Assembly (NCBI GenBank): GCA_031553885.1
Contig: JAVBKV010000055.1
Coordinates: 1-64,000 of the forward strand
Length of the DNA: 64,000 nt
Direction: 5' to 3'
Source: JAVBKV01 sp031553885
GTDB lineage: Bacteria; Bacteroidota; Bacteroidia; Bacteroidales; Azobacteroidaceae
This document shows positions 8,497-17,220 of the stretch, piece by piece. The position numbers and the translations under genes were made by a program. Each line of letters begins with the position of its first letter. The first letter of the stretch is position 1. The notes below the pieces were generated by a model. That model worked only from the letters and a program-made list of their open reading frames with translations, searched no databases and was not told the origin of the DNA.

Positions 8497-11400
8497 TTAA
8501 AAACTGACATCCAATCTGAAAACATATGAATCTTGCCTCGGAAGCGTCCTTGAAACGGTACTTGCACTACGGCTTTCCGGGTCGATTCCATCTCCGGCAT
8601 AACTCCAGAGCCAGGGATTGTTTACCTGGAATGAAAGTTTCAGGTACTGCATATACAATGATTTTGTTATTTTTGACGGAAGCGTATACGAGAATGTCAG
8701 GTTACTGAGCCGGATGAAATTTCCGCTCACAATATGTTTGTCAGAAAGTTGCCAGTATTTATTCACGTATGTATCCAGGTTGCTGATCTGATTGGCCTCG
8801 TAATCCGGATAAAGCTTGGGAACATCCGTGTTTGGATTGTCAGGAGTCCAAGCCCGGATTATCTCTTCCGGTAAACTTCCGGAATCTCCACTGGTCATAA
8901 CGCTTACCGACGGGCGACGAATTTTATGTCCTCCATAAAACATAAACAGTGCATTCAGTTCGAAATCTTTATACTTAATCCCCTGATTGAAGTTGACTGA
9001 TACAGGAGGAACAGCCGGACCGGTATAATAAATATCCTGTGTTGAATTCAGTTGGGAATAAGTCACGGTACCATCGGGGTTAAGCACCACATTGGTTTTA
9101 CCGTTCGCTCCTATTACGTAAGGAATACCGTTTTGTGCATCCGTACCTCCGCTTGTAAATCCGGCATAACGATAAGCATAAACCGCATTTCTGGGATAAT
9201 TTTCATAAAAATAGTCGCCTCCCGAAAGAACCTGTTCCGCAGTAGAAGGAAGAATGCCTACTTTTTCAACCGTATTTTCGTTGTATGAAACAATCAATGT
9301 AGAATTAAGTGTCCAGTCGTTCTTCCTGAACCAAGGAGATTTGAGAGTGGCCTCAAATCCTGTATTCGACATGGCACCGTTGTTAATCCGGGTCCTGTTC
9401 CTCGAATCCGTAGACGGTCCGTATCCGGAAGAATAGTCATTGGCTTTGTAGCACAACAGGTCATCGCTGTATTTATAGTAAAAGTCAACACTTCCGTACA
9501 ACCTTGAACTCCACAATGAATAGTCAAATCCAACGTCATAAGTAGTTGTTTTTTCCCATCTCAGCAAAGGATTAGGCGCCTTATCCACTGACACATAACG
9601 CGTAGGAGTGATCCGGTAACCTGCAACCATGGAAGTCCCAACCAGGTAAGGTGTACTGTTGGGATCGACATTCCCGTTCACTCCATACGTAGCACGTAAT
9701 TTCAAGACATCCAGCCAGCTGATATCTTTCATGAAAGACTCCTTTTTCATGTTCCAGGTAGCTCCCAACGACCACAACGGACGGTACCGGTATTTCGGAT
9801 CTTTGGTAAACAAATTGGTTTCATCCACACGAATACTCCCGGATATACCATATTTGTTATCAAACATATAAGAAGCATTACCATAAAAAGAAACAAAGCG
9901 GTTCAGGGTCTCACTCAGCAATGACTTATTTATTTTAACCATATTACTACTTGTTCCGGAATAGATATAAGACGGATAACCCGTAATATCCCAGGTTCTT
10001 TCATCCAGCAACTGGTAACTCAGGGTCTGTTTATCGTATCCATAAAGCGTCCGGGAGGTTCCCATCGGACTTTTTTGTTCGCGTAATTCCAGCCCTGCCA
10101 AGGCAACAATTGCATGCTTGTCCTTCAATGTCAGGCTATAATCCAATTGATTTCTGAACGTATAGTTCGTATTTCCGGATTGACTCCGGGTATATCTTGC
10201 CCCGTCCGGTACCGGTTGTGTCAATGATGCATTCGGATTGATCGTTTGGTTTTGAAAAAAGCGCAAATCATAAGCTCCGGATTCCAGGAAAGCATCCGAA
10301 CGGCTTTTATTCATTTCGTAGCTGAAACTGGAGGTATAGCTCAATTCTTTCCAGATTTTAAACTTCAGGTCAAAAAAACTGCGAATGGAAAAACCTTCGG
10401 AAGAAGTATAATTTTTATCGATCTCATCCAGTATATTGTAACGGAAAGACTTGAATAAGCTGCCTTTAGGATCCGCAGCCAGGGATTCCAATACCAGCGG
10501 ATTGATGGCATAAACTCCGGAGCCTTTTCCATAATCCCTGTAGATCAGGGATCCATCTTCATTCCTGATTTTTGTATAGGGTTCCATATCAAGGCCTAAT
10601 GTCTGAGAAGTGGTATTAGTTACTTCTGATGTACTGTAGCGGGTATCCATACCCACGTTAGCCGTCAGCCAATCGGTCAGTTTCATTCCGACTTTCAGAT
10701 AAGCTTTCAGGCTTTCACTTCCGTTGTACTTGATTTGCTGTGTATTATTGTTGGTATATCCGACCGACAAGTAAGTATTCAAACCTCCCGATTCTTTTGC
10801 AACCGACAGGTTGTAATTTTGTCCGACCGGTGTTTGTGTAGACAGGTCCTGATATTCCTTTCTGTAATCATTTGTTTTCCATGTATTTATTTGTTGATCG
10901 AACTGATCCCGGGTAATATTTCCGAGATATAATTGCCGGTGAAGTTCTTCGAAAGGAGAAAAATAAGAGATGTTATTGCTGCCGATCGTTCCTTTTGCGG
11001 TAAAATATCCACCTTCACCGTTTGCCTGCCTGCGGATATTTCCCTGGTATGATTTTTCTGCAAACTCCAGTATCTCAGGAACAGAAGCATACCGGTAATC
11101 ACTCAGATCCCACTGAGGGGTAACCGTAAACGTAGAAGAAAAGTTAACCTGAAGTTTCCCTTTATCTGCTTTTTTTGTTGTCAGAACAATAACACCGTTT
11201 GCCGCACGAACCCCGTAAATGGAAGTGGCAGAAGCATCCTTCAGTATGGTAAGGCTTTCAATATCATCGGTAGAGAAATCACTCAGGCTTCTTTCTGTCG
11301 GCAACCCGTCAACCACCAGCAAGGGGTTTGTCCCGATATTGTCTGAGAATGTCGAATTACCCCGGATCACCACATTGCCATTGTAGGTATTTACACCGGC

Positions 11401-12192
11401 AGCTTTTCCCTGCAAAGCCGAAAGTGCATTAACCGTAATGTTTTTAGTCAATTCCTTGTTATCCAGAATAACATAAGAGGCGGTAGACCGTTCCCGTGAA
11501 ATTGTCTGGTAACCCGTAACCACAACTTCATCCAGCATCTGGACATTTTCTTCCAGGGTAATGTTAATAATCCCTTTACTATTTACAAGAACCTCCCTGG
11601 TCTTGAACCCGAGGTAAGAAAAAACCAGTACGGCACTCTCCGGCTTATCCACAGGGAGGGAAAATTTCCCATCGGCGTCTGTAATCGCCGTATTTTCTGT
11701 AGTTCCATTTTTCACCCACACCGATACCCCGGCGAGAGTTTCTCCGGCAGCATCTTTTACAATGCCTTCAACTGTTGTTTTTTTTTGTTGTGGATTCGCC
11801 TGGCCGGAAGTACCGGACCCTCCGTTCAACCTGGAAATAATGATGTGCTGTTCTTTTATTTCATATTTCAGGTTTCTGGCATTCAATACCTGATTCAACA
11901 CTTCTGAGATTGTTTTATCCGTCACCTTTATGGAAAGCTTCTCATTGATATCGATATCATTATTCCTATACCAGAAAGAATAGCTGCTTTGCTTTTTTAT
12001 TTCATCAAACACCTGAATCAGATTGACATTTTTCAGATTCAACGATATTTTTTTCTCCTGAAGAGGATTTTCCGCAGCGAAGAGCGATATGCCCGGACAA
12101 TTCAACGAACAGCCAAACAAAGCAATAACAGATAATGCTTTTAAAAGAAATCCTCTCAGGGGAAAAACAGTGAGGCCCGTTTTGTTTTTCAT
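8497..12192 (-). CDS. SusC/RagA-family TonB-dependent transporter with STN domain
   Basis: This outer-membrane channel of 1231 residues pairs with SusD. In order it has a signal peptide (to about 41), an STN signalling domain (49-120), a carboxypeptidase-regulatory-like beta domain (140-213), a TonB box (DEVVVTG at 221-227), the plug with VDGLP and SATSIYGVRAANGVI, and a large beta-barrel ending in the aromatic strand VFRLDVSF. The STN domain is what lets this class touch a FecR anti-sigma factor when substrate binds. The FecR gene lies 25 bases upstream, so transport and induction are probably coupled. The substrate is unknown. Confidence 0.95.
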   Translation of the reverse strand: MKNKTGLTVFPLRGFLLKALSVIALFGCSLNCPGISLFAAENPLQEKKISLNLKNVNLIQVFDEIKKQSSYSFWYRNNDIDINEKLSIKVTDKTISEVLNQVLNARNLKYEIKEQHIIISRLNGGSGTSGQANPQQKKTTVEGIVKDAAGETLAGVSVWVKNGTTENTAITDADGKFSLPVDKPESAVLVFSYLGFKTREVLVNSKGIINITLEENVQMLDEVVVTGYQTISRERSTASYVILDNKELTKNITVNALSALQGKAAGVNTYNGNVVIRGNSTFSDNIGTNPLLVVDGLPTERSLSDFSTDDIESLTILKDASATSIYGVRAANGVIVLTTKKADKGKLQVNFSSTFTVTPQWDLSDYRYASVPEILEFAEKSYQGNIRRQANGEGGYFTAKGTIGSNNISYFSPFEELHRQLYLGNITRDQFDQQINTWKTNDYRKEYQDLSTQTPVGQNYNLSVAKESGGLNTYLSVGYTNNNTQQIKYNGSESLKAYLKVGMKLTDWLTANVGMDTRYSTSEVTNTTSQTLGLDMEPYTKIRNEDGSLIYRDYGKGSGVYAINPLVLESLAADPKGSLFKSFRYNILDEIDKNYTSSEGFSIRSFFDLKFKIWKELSYTSSFSYEMNKSRSDAFLESGAYDLRFFQNQTINPNASLTQPVPDGARYTRSQSGNTNYTFRNQLDYSLTLKDKHAIVALAGLELREQKSPMGTSRTLYGYDKQTLSYQLLDERTWDITGYPSYIYSGTSSNMVKINKSLLSETLNRFVSFYGNASYMFDNKYGISGSIRVDETNLFTKDPKYRYRPLWSLGATWNMKKESFMKDISWLDVLKLRATYGVNGNVDPNSTPYLVGTSMVAGYRITPTRYVSVDKAPNPLLRWEKTTTYDVGFDYSLWSSRLYGSVDFYYKYSDDLLCYKANDYSSGYGPSTDSRNRTRINNGAMSNTGFEATLKSPWFRKNDWTLNSTLIVSYNENTVEKVGILPSTAEQVLSGGDYFYENYPRNAVYAYRYAGFTSGGTDAQNGIPYVIGANGKTNVVLNPDGTVTYSQLNSTQDIYYTGPAVPPVSVNFNQGIKYKDFELNALFMFYGGHKIRRPSVSVMTSGDSGSLPEEIIRAWTPDNPNTDVPKLYPDYEANQISNLDTYVNKYWQLSDKHIVSGNFIRLSNLTFSYTLPSKITKSLYMQYLKLSFQVNNPWLWSYAGDGIDPESRSASTVSRTLPRQDSYVFRLDVSF

Positions 12193-12217
12193 TATTTCAA
12201 GTTTTTATTAGTAGTGA

Positions 12218-13303
12218 TTATTTCTCCTTTACGGTAATAGTATTTCCTTCTATTTTGTATTCAATCCGGCTATCGGCAGACATAATATCCAGTATTTCCT
12301 TCAGATTTTCATTCCGGACAAAATCTCCGGTATAAACGGAATTTTTCAAATTATCCCCTTCAATGAGGATTGTAACATTAAAAGCATGCTCCAACTGCCG
12401 GCATATCGCCTGAAACGTTTTTTCCCTGAAATAAAATTTATTGTCCTTCCATGACACTTCCGTTACCGGATCCACTTCTTTTATATTCAGTTGACCTTCG
12501 TCATAAACGGCCTGCTGACCGGGAACCAGGAATAACTCACGGTTGTCGGCATCCAGGTTGGACGTTAGCTTGATTGATCCTTCCAGAAGGGTAAACGTTT
12601 TTTCCGAATACTCCTTATACGCAGACACGTTGAACGACGTTCCATAAACCCTAATATCAAATTCGTTTGTATGTACGATGAATTGTTTTTTCAGATCTTT
12701 GGCAACTTCAAAGTAAGCTTCTCCTTCAAGCCAGACTTCACGGGTATTACCTTCGAATTTCTCCGGAAATTTCAGTTTAGACTGAGAATTTATCCAAACC
12801 CTTGTATGGTCCGGTAAGCGTAATTCCCTCTTGGTCCCCTTAACCACCTGTACTTCTTTACACTCTTCCGGGGCTGTAGCAACACGTGAGCGGGTATCCT
12901 GCGGTACTGAAAGCTCCGTATTCTGAGAAACAACACCTTCCTGCGGATTTCTTTCCTGCAAAAATTCTTTCAGAAGAAAAATACAACAGATGATAATTGC
13001 GGCATAAGAAACTGCTTGTCTGAAGTACTTAATCCGTAAAGATCGTTTTTCTACAGATCGTTTTTCGGCATCGAGCTTTTTGTTATCTGCGATGAACTTC
13101 TTTATTTTTTCATATTCTTTCTCAATATCGACAGGAACTGTAAGCCGATCATTCGAAACCAGTTCGAGATCGTAGTTTCTTCTTTCATGAAAAAACTCCT
13201 GGACGTTAGCAAAGTCTTCTGCCATCCATTGAAAAAGGGTTTCCTCTTCTTCCACAGACGTTTGCCCTTCAAAAAAACGAATCATTAATTGTTTTTGGAA
13301 CAT
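12218..13303 (-). CDS. FecR-family anti-sigma factor
   Basis: This single-pass inner-membrane regulator (361 residues) holds the neighbouring ECF sigma factor and receives the signal from the STN domain of the SusC transporter. The cytoplasmic N-terminus (about 1-95) contains FQWMAED, the sigma-binding region. A membrane helix spans about 97-113. The periplasmic FecR domain (about 140-245) includes RVWINSQSKLKFP and GEAYFEV, and a C-terminal DUF4974/STN-like domain runs from about 285 to the end. It lies 101 bases after the sigma gene and 25 before susC, the standard order for trans-envelope signalling loci in Bacteroidota. Confidence 0.93.
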   Translation of the reverse strand: MFQKQLMIRFFEGQTSVEEEETLFQWMAEDFANVQEFFHERRNYDLELVSNDRLTVPVDIEKEYEKIKKFIADNKKLDAEKRSVEKRSLRIKYFRQAVSYAAIIICCIFLLKEFLQERNPQEGVVSQNTELSVPQDTRSRVATAPEECKEVQVVKGTKRELRLPDHTRVWINSQSKLKFPEKFEGNTREVWLEGEAYFEVAKDLKKQFIVHTNEFDIRVYGTSFNVSAYKEYSEKTFTLLEGSIKLTSNLDADNRELFLVPGQQAVYDEGQLNIKEVDPVTEVSWKDNKFYFREKTFQAICRQLEHAFNVTILIEGDNLKNSVYTGDFVRNENLKEILDIMSADSRIEYKIEGNTITVKEK

Positions 13304-13404
13304 ATAATTATGTATAAAGAATACCTGATATTTCTACGGCTTTAGAAATAATACACTTAAAAACCCGACATCCCCTATCGGAAACATAAAAAAATTTGAT
13401 TTTT

Positions 13405-13986
13405 CTAAAAAATCAGGCAAACTAAAAAATAATGGTAGTCATTAAATTTGGTTCTCAAAATCCGAAGTGCTTTGGTTATTTGGTTTTCAACTGTTTTAGG
13501 AGAGATACTCAGCTGGGCACTGATTTCTTTATGCGAAAGGCCTTCTTCCCGACTCAGAAGGTATATCTTACGGCATTGCTCGGGCATTTCAAGCAATGCA
13601 TCATTAACGAGTTCCCGTAATTCGGTCAAATTAATCGATTCCGGAACAAACGATTGTAACGATTGAGTCTGCCAGCGAAGCCTCTCACTCTCATGCAGTT
13701 CTATTTTAGATTGAATACGCAGGCGTAATTCTTTATCCCGAATGTAATTAAGGCATTGATTTCTAACCACTGTAAACAACCAGGAGTGAATGTGTGAATC
13801 ATTATCCGATAAGGTCATCCGATTGTTCCAGAGGGAAATGAATGTATTCTGTATTACATCTTTAATCTCTTCTGGCTCCCTCAGATAACCTTTTAAATAA
13901 TGAAACAGGCGGGCATAATACTCCTTATACACCTGCTCAAATACACGTTCATCTCCGTTTTTTATCTGTGTAATTATATCCGGCAT
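13405..13986 (-). CDS. ECF RNA polymerase sigma factor (Bacteroidales SusCD-linked type)
   Basis: This is a cytoplasmic sigma-70 family factor of 193 residues expected to transcribe the locus downstream of it. Region 2 covers about 10-80 (DVIQNTFISLWNN is the region 2.2-like helix; HIHSWLFTVVRNQCLNYIRD is region 2.3/2.4). Region 4 is a helix-turn-helix at about 125-180 (MPEQCRKIYLLSREEGLSHKEIS, SPKTVENQITKAL). It begins the run sigma-FecR-SusC-SusD. A TATATTTG -7 element at 14096-14103 lies upstream. Its extreme C-terminus (HYFLVCLIF) is unusually hydrophobic. Confidence 0.94.
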   Translation of the reverse strand: MPDIITQIKNGDERVFEQVYKEYYARLFHYLKGYLREPEEIKDVIQNTFISLWNNRMTLSDNDSHIHSWLFTVVRNQCLNYIRDKELRLRIQSKIELHESERLRWQTQSLQSFVPESINLTELRELVNDALLEMPEQCRKIYLLSREEGLSHKEISAQLSISPKTVENQITKALRILRTKFNDYHYFLVCLIF

Positions 13987-14095
13987 TTTTTAAAAACCTC
14001 TATTTCATGCATACACATCTCATCAAGCACAGTCGTACGAAACTCAGATACTCACTCCCTGATTTACGGCACATGTACAGACTTTATTCCGCCGG

Positions 14096-14103
14096 CAAAT
14101 ATA
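14096..14103 (-). promoter_or_regulatory. Probable -7 element for the ECF sigma gene
   Basis: The minus strand reads TATATTTG, a full match to the Bacteroidota TAnnTTTG -7 element, about 110 bases before the sigma start codon. I see no good TTTG -33 partner at the usual 19-21 base distance, so this could be weak or regulated. Confidence 0.4.
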
Positions 14104-14136
14104 CATGTTTTATTTGACAATTCTTGTACACATTCA

Positions 14137-15528
14137 TCAACTGTTCACCGCAGTAACAATCTCTTCCACAGTTATCGGCAGGCGTTTTCCGTAAACCGGC
14201 CGGCAACCCTGAGGTGTTACCACGACATCGTCTTCTAAGCGGATTCCTCCGAAATCATAGTATTTTTTCAATTCGGAAAAACAGATGAAATCAGCGTTGA
14301 TTTTCTCTCGTTCCCACTTGTCTATCAATTGCGGGATAAAATAAATACCCGGTTCCACGGTAAGCACATGACCGGGTTCCAGACGTTTGCCAAAACGAAG
14401 GCTCTTGTATCCGAACATCGTACTCCTCTTGATTTCATCGTCATATCCGACCAACGTTTCTCCCAGGTCTTCCATGTCATGTACATCCATACCCATAGCA
14501 TGACCCAATCCATGAGGCATAAACAATGCCGGAGCTCCGCATTCCAGAGCGTCTTCCGTATTCCCTTTAGCCAGCCCCAGGGCCTTCATTCCTTCAAAAA
14601 TAATACGATAGGCTCCCCGATGTACCTCCTGATAGGTAATTCCCGGCCGGATCGATGCGATCGAGTCATTGATGGCTTTCAGGACTATGTTGTGAATGTC
14701 TTTTTGTTTTTGCGAATATTCGCCTCCCACTGCCGTTGTCCGGGTAAAATCGGAAGCATAATAATTCACGTTTTCGGCTCCGGCATCCGTCAGCATCAAC
14801 CTTCCGGTTTTCAAAATACCACTATGGTCATGATTATGCAATGTCTGCCCGTTCTGTGACAAAATCGTAGGAAATGAAACCCGGTTACCGTAAGCAATGG
14901 CAATCCCCTCTATCTTTCCTGCAATTTCCCGTTCGCTGACTCCCGGCTTGCATAACTGCATCGCAGTTAAATGCATCCGATAACCGATTTCTCCGGCTTT
15001 TTCCAATTCGATCAGTTCATCAGTCTCTTTTATCAGGCGCATCTTAATCACAGCCTTAGTCAATCCGACGGAAAAACCATCGACGATCTCACTCACCGGT
15101 TTATGAACCAATTCGGCCAATAACAATTGATTACGATACCGGTAAGGTTTCAGGTAATGTAAGATTTGTCCTGAAGTCACCGCTTTATCCACAAAACCAG
15201 CCAGTTCGTTCCAGGGCAATACAACCCCCATGCCTGTTTTTTCAGCCCGTTCCTTCAGCGAAGGCAAATGACCCATCCAGATGACATCGTCGATTGTCAG
15301 CTCATTACCAAACAAATATTCCTGATCATTATCGATGTCTATGATACAAAACAAATCAGGAGTATCCATACCTACATAATAAAGGAAAGAACTATCCTGA
15401 CGAAAAGCATAGCAGTTGTCCGGGTAATTCAAAGGAGCTTCTCCATTTCCGGAAAGTAGAATCATTCCCGATCCGACTGATTTTTTTAATTGCTCGCGCC
15501 TGCGAACATACACTTCTTTTGCAAACAT
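14137..15528 (-). CDS. pepP: Xaa-Pro aminopeptidase (aminopeptidase P, M24B)
   Basis: This cytoplasmic dinuclear metallopeptidase releases N-terminal residues that precede proline. It has 463 residues. The N-terminal AMP_N domain (1-170) contains FLYYVGMDTPD. The pita-bread catalytic domain carries all five metal ligands: D248 (TDAGAE), D260 (SDFTRT), H343 (GLGHAMGMDVHDM), E392 (TVEPGIY) and E432 (RLEDD). It is transcribed away from the HAD gene at 15617. It shares no operon with the sigma locus, whose promoter lies in the 150-base gap on its other side. Confidence 0.93.
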   Translation of the reverse strand: MFAKEVYVRRREQLKKSVGSGMILLSGNGEAPLNYPDNCYAFRQDSSFLYYVGMDTPDLFCIIDIDNDQEYLFGNELTIDDVIWMGHLPSLKERAEKTGMGVVLPWNELAGFVDKAVTSGQILHYLKPYRYRNQLLLAELVHKPVSEIVDGFSVGLTKAVIKMRLIKETDELIELEKAGEIGYRMHLTAMQLCKPGVSEREIAGKIEGIAIAYGNRVSFPTILSQNGQTLHNHDHSGILKTGRLMLTDAGAENVNYYASDFTRTTAVGGEYSQKQKDIHNIVLKAINDSIASIRPGITYQEVHRGAYRIIFEGMKALGLAKGNTEDALECGAPALFMPHGLGHAMGMDVHDMEDLGETLVGYDDEIKRSTMFGYKSLRFGKRLEPGHVLTVEPGIYFIPQLIDKWEREKINADFICFSELKKYYDFGGIRLEDDVVVTPQGCRPVYGKRLPITVEEIVTAVNS

Positions 15529-15587
15529 AGCGGCAGAATTTATAGTTATATAATACGGTAAAGTTATGAAAATACCTTGAAAAGTCG

Positions 15588-15595
15588 TACCTTTG
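15588..15595 (+). promoter_or_regulatory. Probable -7 element for the HAD hydrolase gene
   Basis: TACCTTTG matches TAnnTTTG and ends 21 bases before the ATG at 15617. A weak TTATG stands about 19 bases upstream in the -33 position. Confidence 0.5.
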
Positions 15596-15616
15596 TGTGA
15601 AAATTAATTTTAAGAA

Positions 15617-16237
15617 ATGCAAAATATCAAGAATATAGTATTTGATCTCGGAGGCGTGATCATTACCTTAAACCAACGCGAAGCTGTCCGAAGATTCAAA
15701 GAAGTAGGGCTGGAAAATGCAGAAGATTGGTTGGATCCTTATCATCAAAAAGGTATCTTTTTAGAACTGGAAGAAGGAAAATTATCCCAACAAGCATTTT
15801 ATGATGCATTACGAAAAGAATCCGGTAAAAATATTTCCGACCGGGATATTGATTACGGCTGGTTCGGATTTATCCAGGAAGTCCCTGAATACAAACTGGA
15901 GATGTTGGAAGAATTAAAGAAAAAATACAAGTTGTATCTGTTAAGTAATACCAACCCGGTAGTCATGTCCTGGGCCCGTACCCCTCAATTTTCACCGAAA
16001 GGAAAAAGCCTGGACGAATATTTCGACAGATTATATCTTTCTTATGAAGTCGGATACACCAAACCACATCCCCGGATTTATGAATGCATGATCGAGGATT
16101 CCGGATTAGATCCTTCCGAAACACTGTTTGTCGACGACAGCCAGGCGAACATTGAAACAGGAGAAAAATTCGGACTGAAAACCTATTTACCGAAAAACGG
16201 AGAAGATTTCCGGCATATTTTTCCTTCGCTTTCCTGA
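15617..16237 (+). CDS. HAD-superfamily phosphatase, YihX-like
   Basis: This is a 206-residue cytoplasmic phosphatase of HAD subfamily IA. Motif I is VFDLGGV with nucleophile D10; the usual second Asp of DxD is Gly, as in YihX-type members. The cap domain covers about 20-90. Motif II is LLSNT (S110), motif III includes K149 in GYTKPHPRIYE, and motif IV is FVDDSQANI (D173, D174). YihX itself acts on alpha-D-glucose 1-phosphate and other sugar phosphates; the substrate here is not determined. The gene stands alone, converging with fmt 13 bases away. Confidence 0.88.
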   Translation: MQNIKNIVFDLGGVIITLNQREAVRRFKEVGLENAEDWLDPYHQKGIFLELEEGKLSQQAFYDALRKESGKNISDRDIDYGWFGFIQEVPEYKLEMLEELKKKYKLYLLSNTNPVVMSWARTPQFSPKGKSLDEYFDRLYLSYEVGYTKPHPRIYECMIEDSGLDPSETLFVDDSQANIETGEKFGLKTYLPKNGEDFRHIFPSLS

Positions 16238-16250
16238 AGCAAAATGGTTC

Positions 16251-17213
16251 TCAAATAAAAAGATGACTGTTTCCCCTTAAAAAATCGGTCACCGGCATAC
16301 GTTTCTTTCCGGCTTGTTGAATATTCTGCAAGCGGATGAAACCATTTGTGGCAGCCACATCGATGTAATTCTTTCCATCGCTGACTACTGTCCCTGCCGG
16401 AAGACTATGGGATTGCAGCCGTTTTTCCGATTCAAAAACCTTCAGAGACAGGATTTCTCCTTTTTCCGTCGTCAATTCCGTCCACGCTGCCGGATAAGGA
16501 GACAACCCCCGAATGAAGTCATAAATCTCCCGGACCTCCTGATTCCAATGGATCTGACAGGTTTCTTTGAAGATTTTGGGCGCAGGTTTCAAGTCTTTAG
16601 CGGCTTCAGACATTTCTTCCTGAGCAATCGGCTGTACCGCATCATTTAAAATATCATTTACCGTTTTTATCACTAAGGAAGCTCCCAGGTGCATCAACCG
16701 GTCATGAATAATTTCAGCATTATCCGCTTCACAAATAGGAATGCGTTCCTGGGAAATTACTTTCCCGGTATCGATTTCATGAGTTAAAAAGAATGTAGTT
16801 ATACCCGTTTCCGTTTCACCGTTGATAATAGCCCAGTTAATCGGAGCTGCGCCCCGGTATTGAGGAAGAAGTGAAGCATGTAAGTTAAATGTTCCCAAAC
16901 GCGGCATGTTCCAGACCACTTCAGGCAACATCCGGAAAGCCACCACAATCTGAAGGTCGGCATTCCAACCCTTCAGAGCCTCCAGGAATTCCGGATCTTT
17001 CAGTTTTTCCGGCTGTAACAAAGGAAGGTTATGAGCCAGGGCATACTTCTTTACCGGCGATTGAGAAAGTACGCTATGGCTTTTCCCCACCGGTTTGTCA
17101 GGCACGGTAATGACACCAACTACGTTATATCCACCTTCCACCAACGCTTTCAGGCTTTCCACCGCAAAATCGGGAGTGCCCATGTAAACGATTCGCAAGT
17201 CTTTCTTATCCAT
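16251..17213 (-). CDS. fmt: Methionyl-tRNA formyltransferase
   Basis: The enzyme transfers a formyl group from 10-formyl-tetrahydrofolate to initiator Met-tRNA. It has 320 residues, the usual length. The N-terminal Rossmann-like domain starts IVYMGTPDFAV. The catalytic triad is N110 and H112 in FNLHASLLP and D148 in EIDTG. The C-terminal OB-like domain (about 210-320) includes LSPYPAAW. The gene is last in the run sua5-sugar phosphotransferase-ClC-fmt, with seven bases between the ClC stop and the fmt start. Confidence 0.95.
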   Translation of the reverse strand: MDKKDLRIVYMGTPDFAVESLKALVEGGYNVVGVITVPDKPVGKSHSVLSQSPVKKYALAHNLPLLQPEKLKDPEFLEALKGWNADLQIVVAFRMLPEVVWNMPRLGTFNLHASLLPQYRGAAPINWAIINGETETGITTFFLTHEIDTGKVISQERIPICEADNAEIIHDRLMHLGASLVIKTVNDILNDAVQPIAQEEMSEAAKDLKPAPKIFKETCQIHWNQEVREIYDFIRGLSPYPAAWTELTTEKGEILSLKVFESEKRLQSHSLPAGTVVSDGKNYIDVAATNGFIRLQNIQQAGKKRMPVTDFLRGNSHLFI

Positions 17214-17220
17214 AGCTCAT

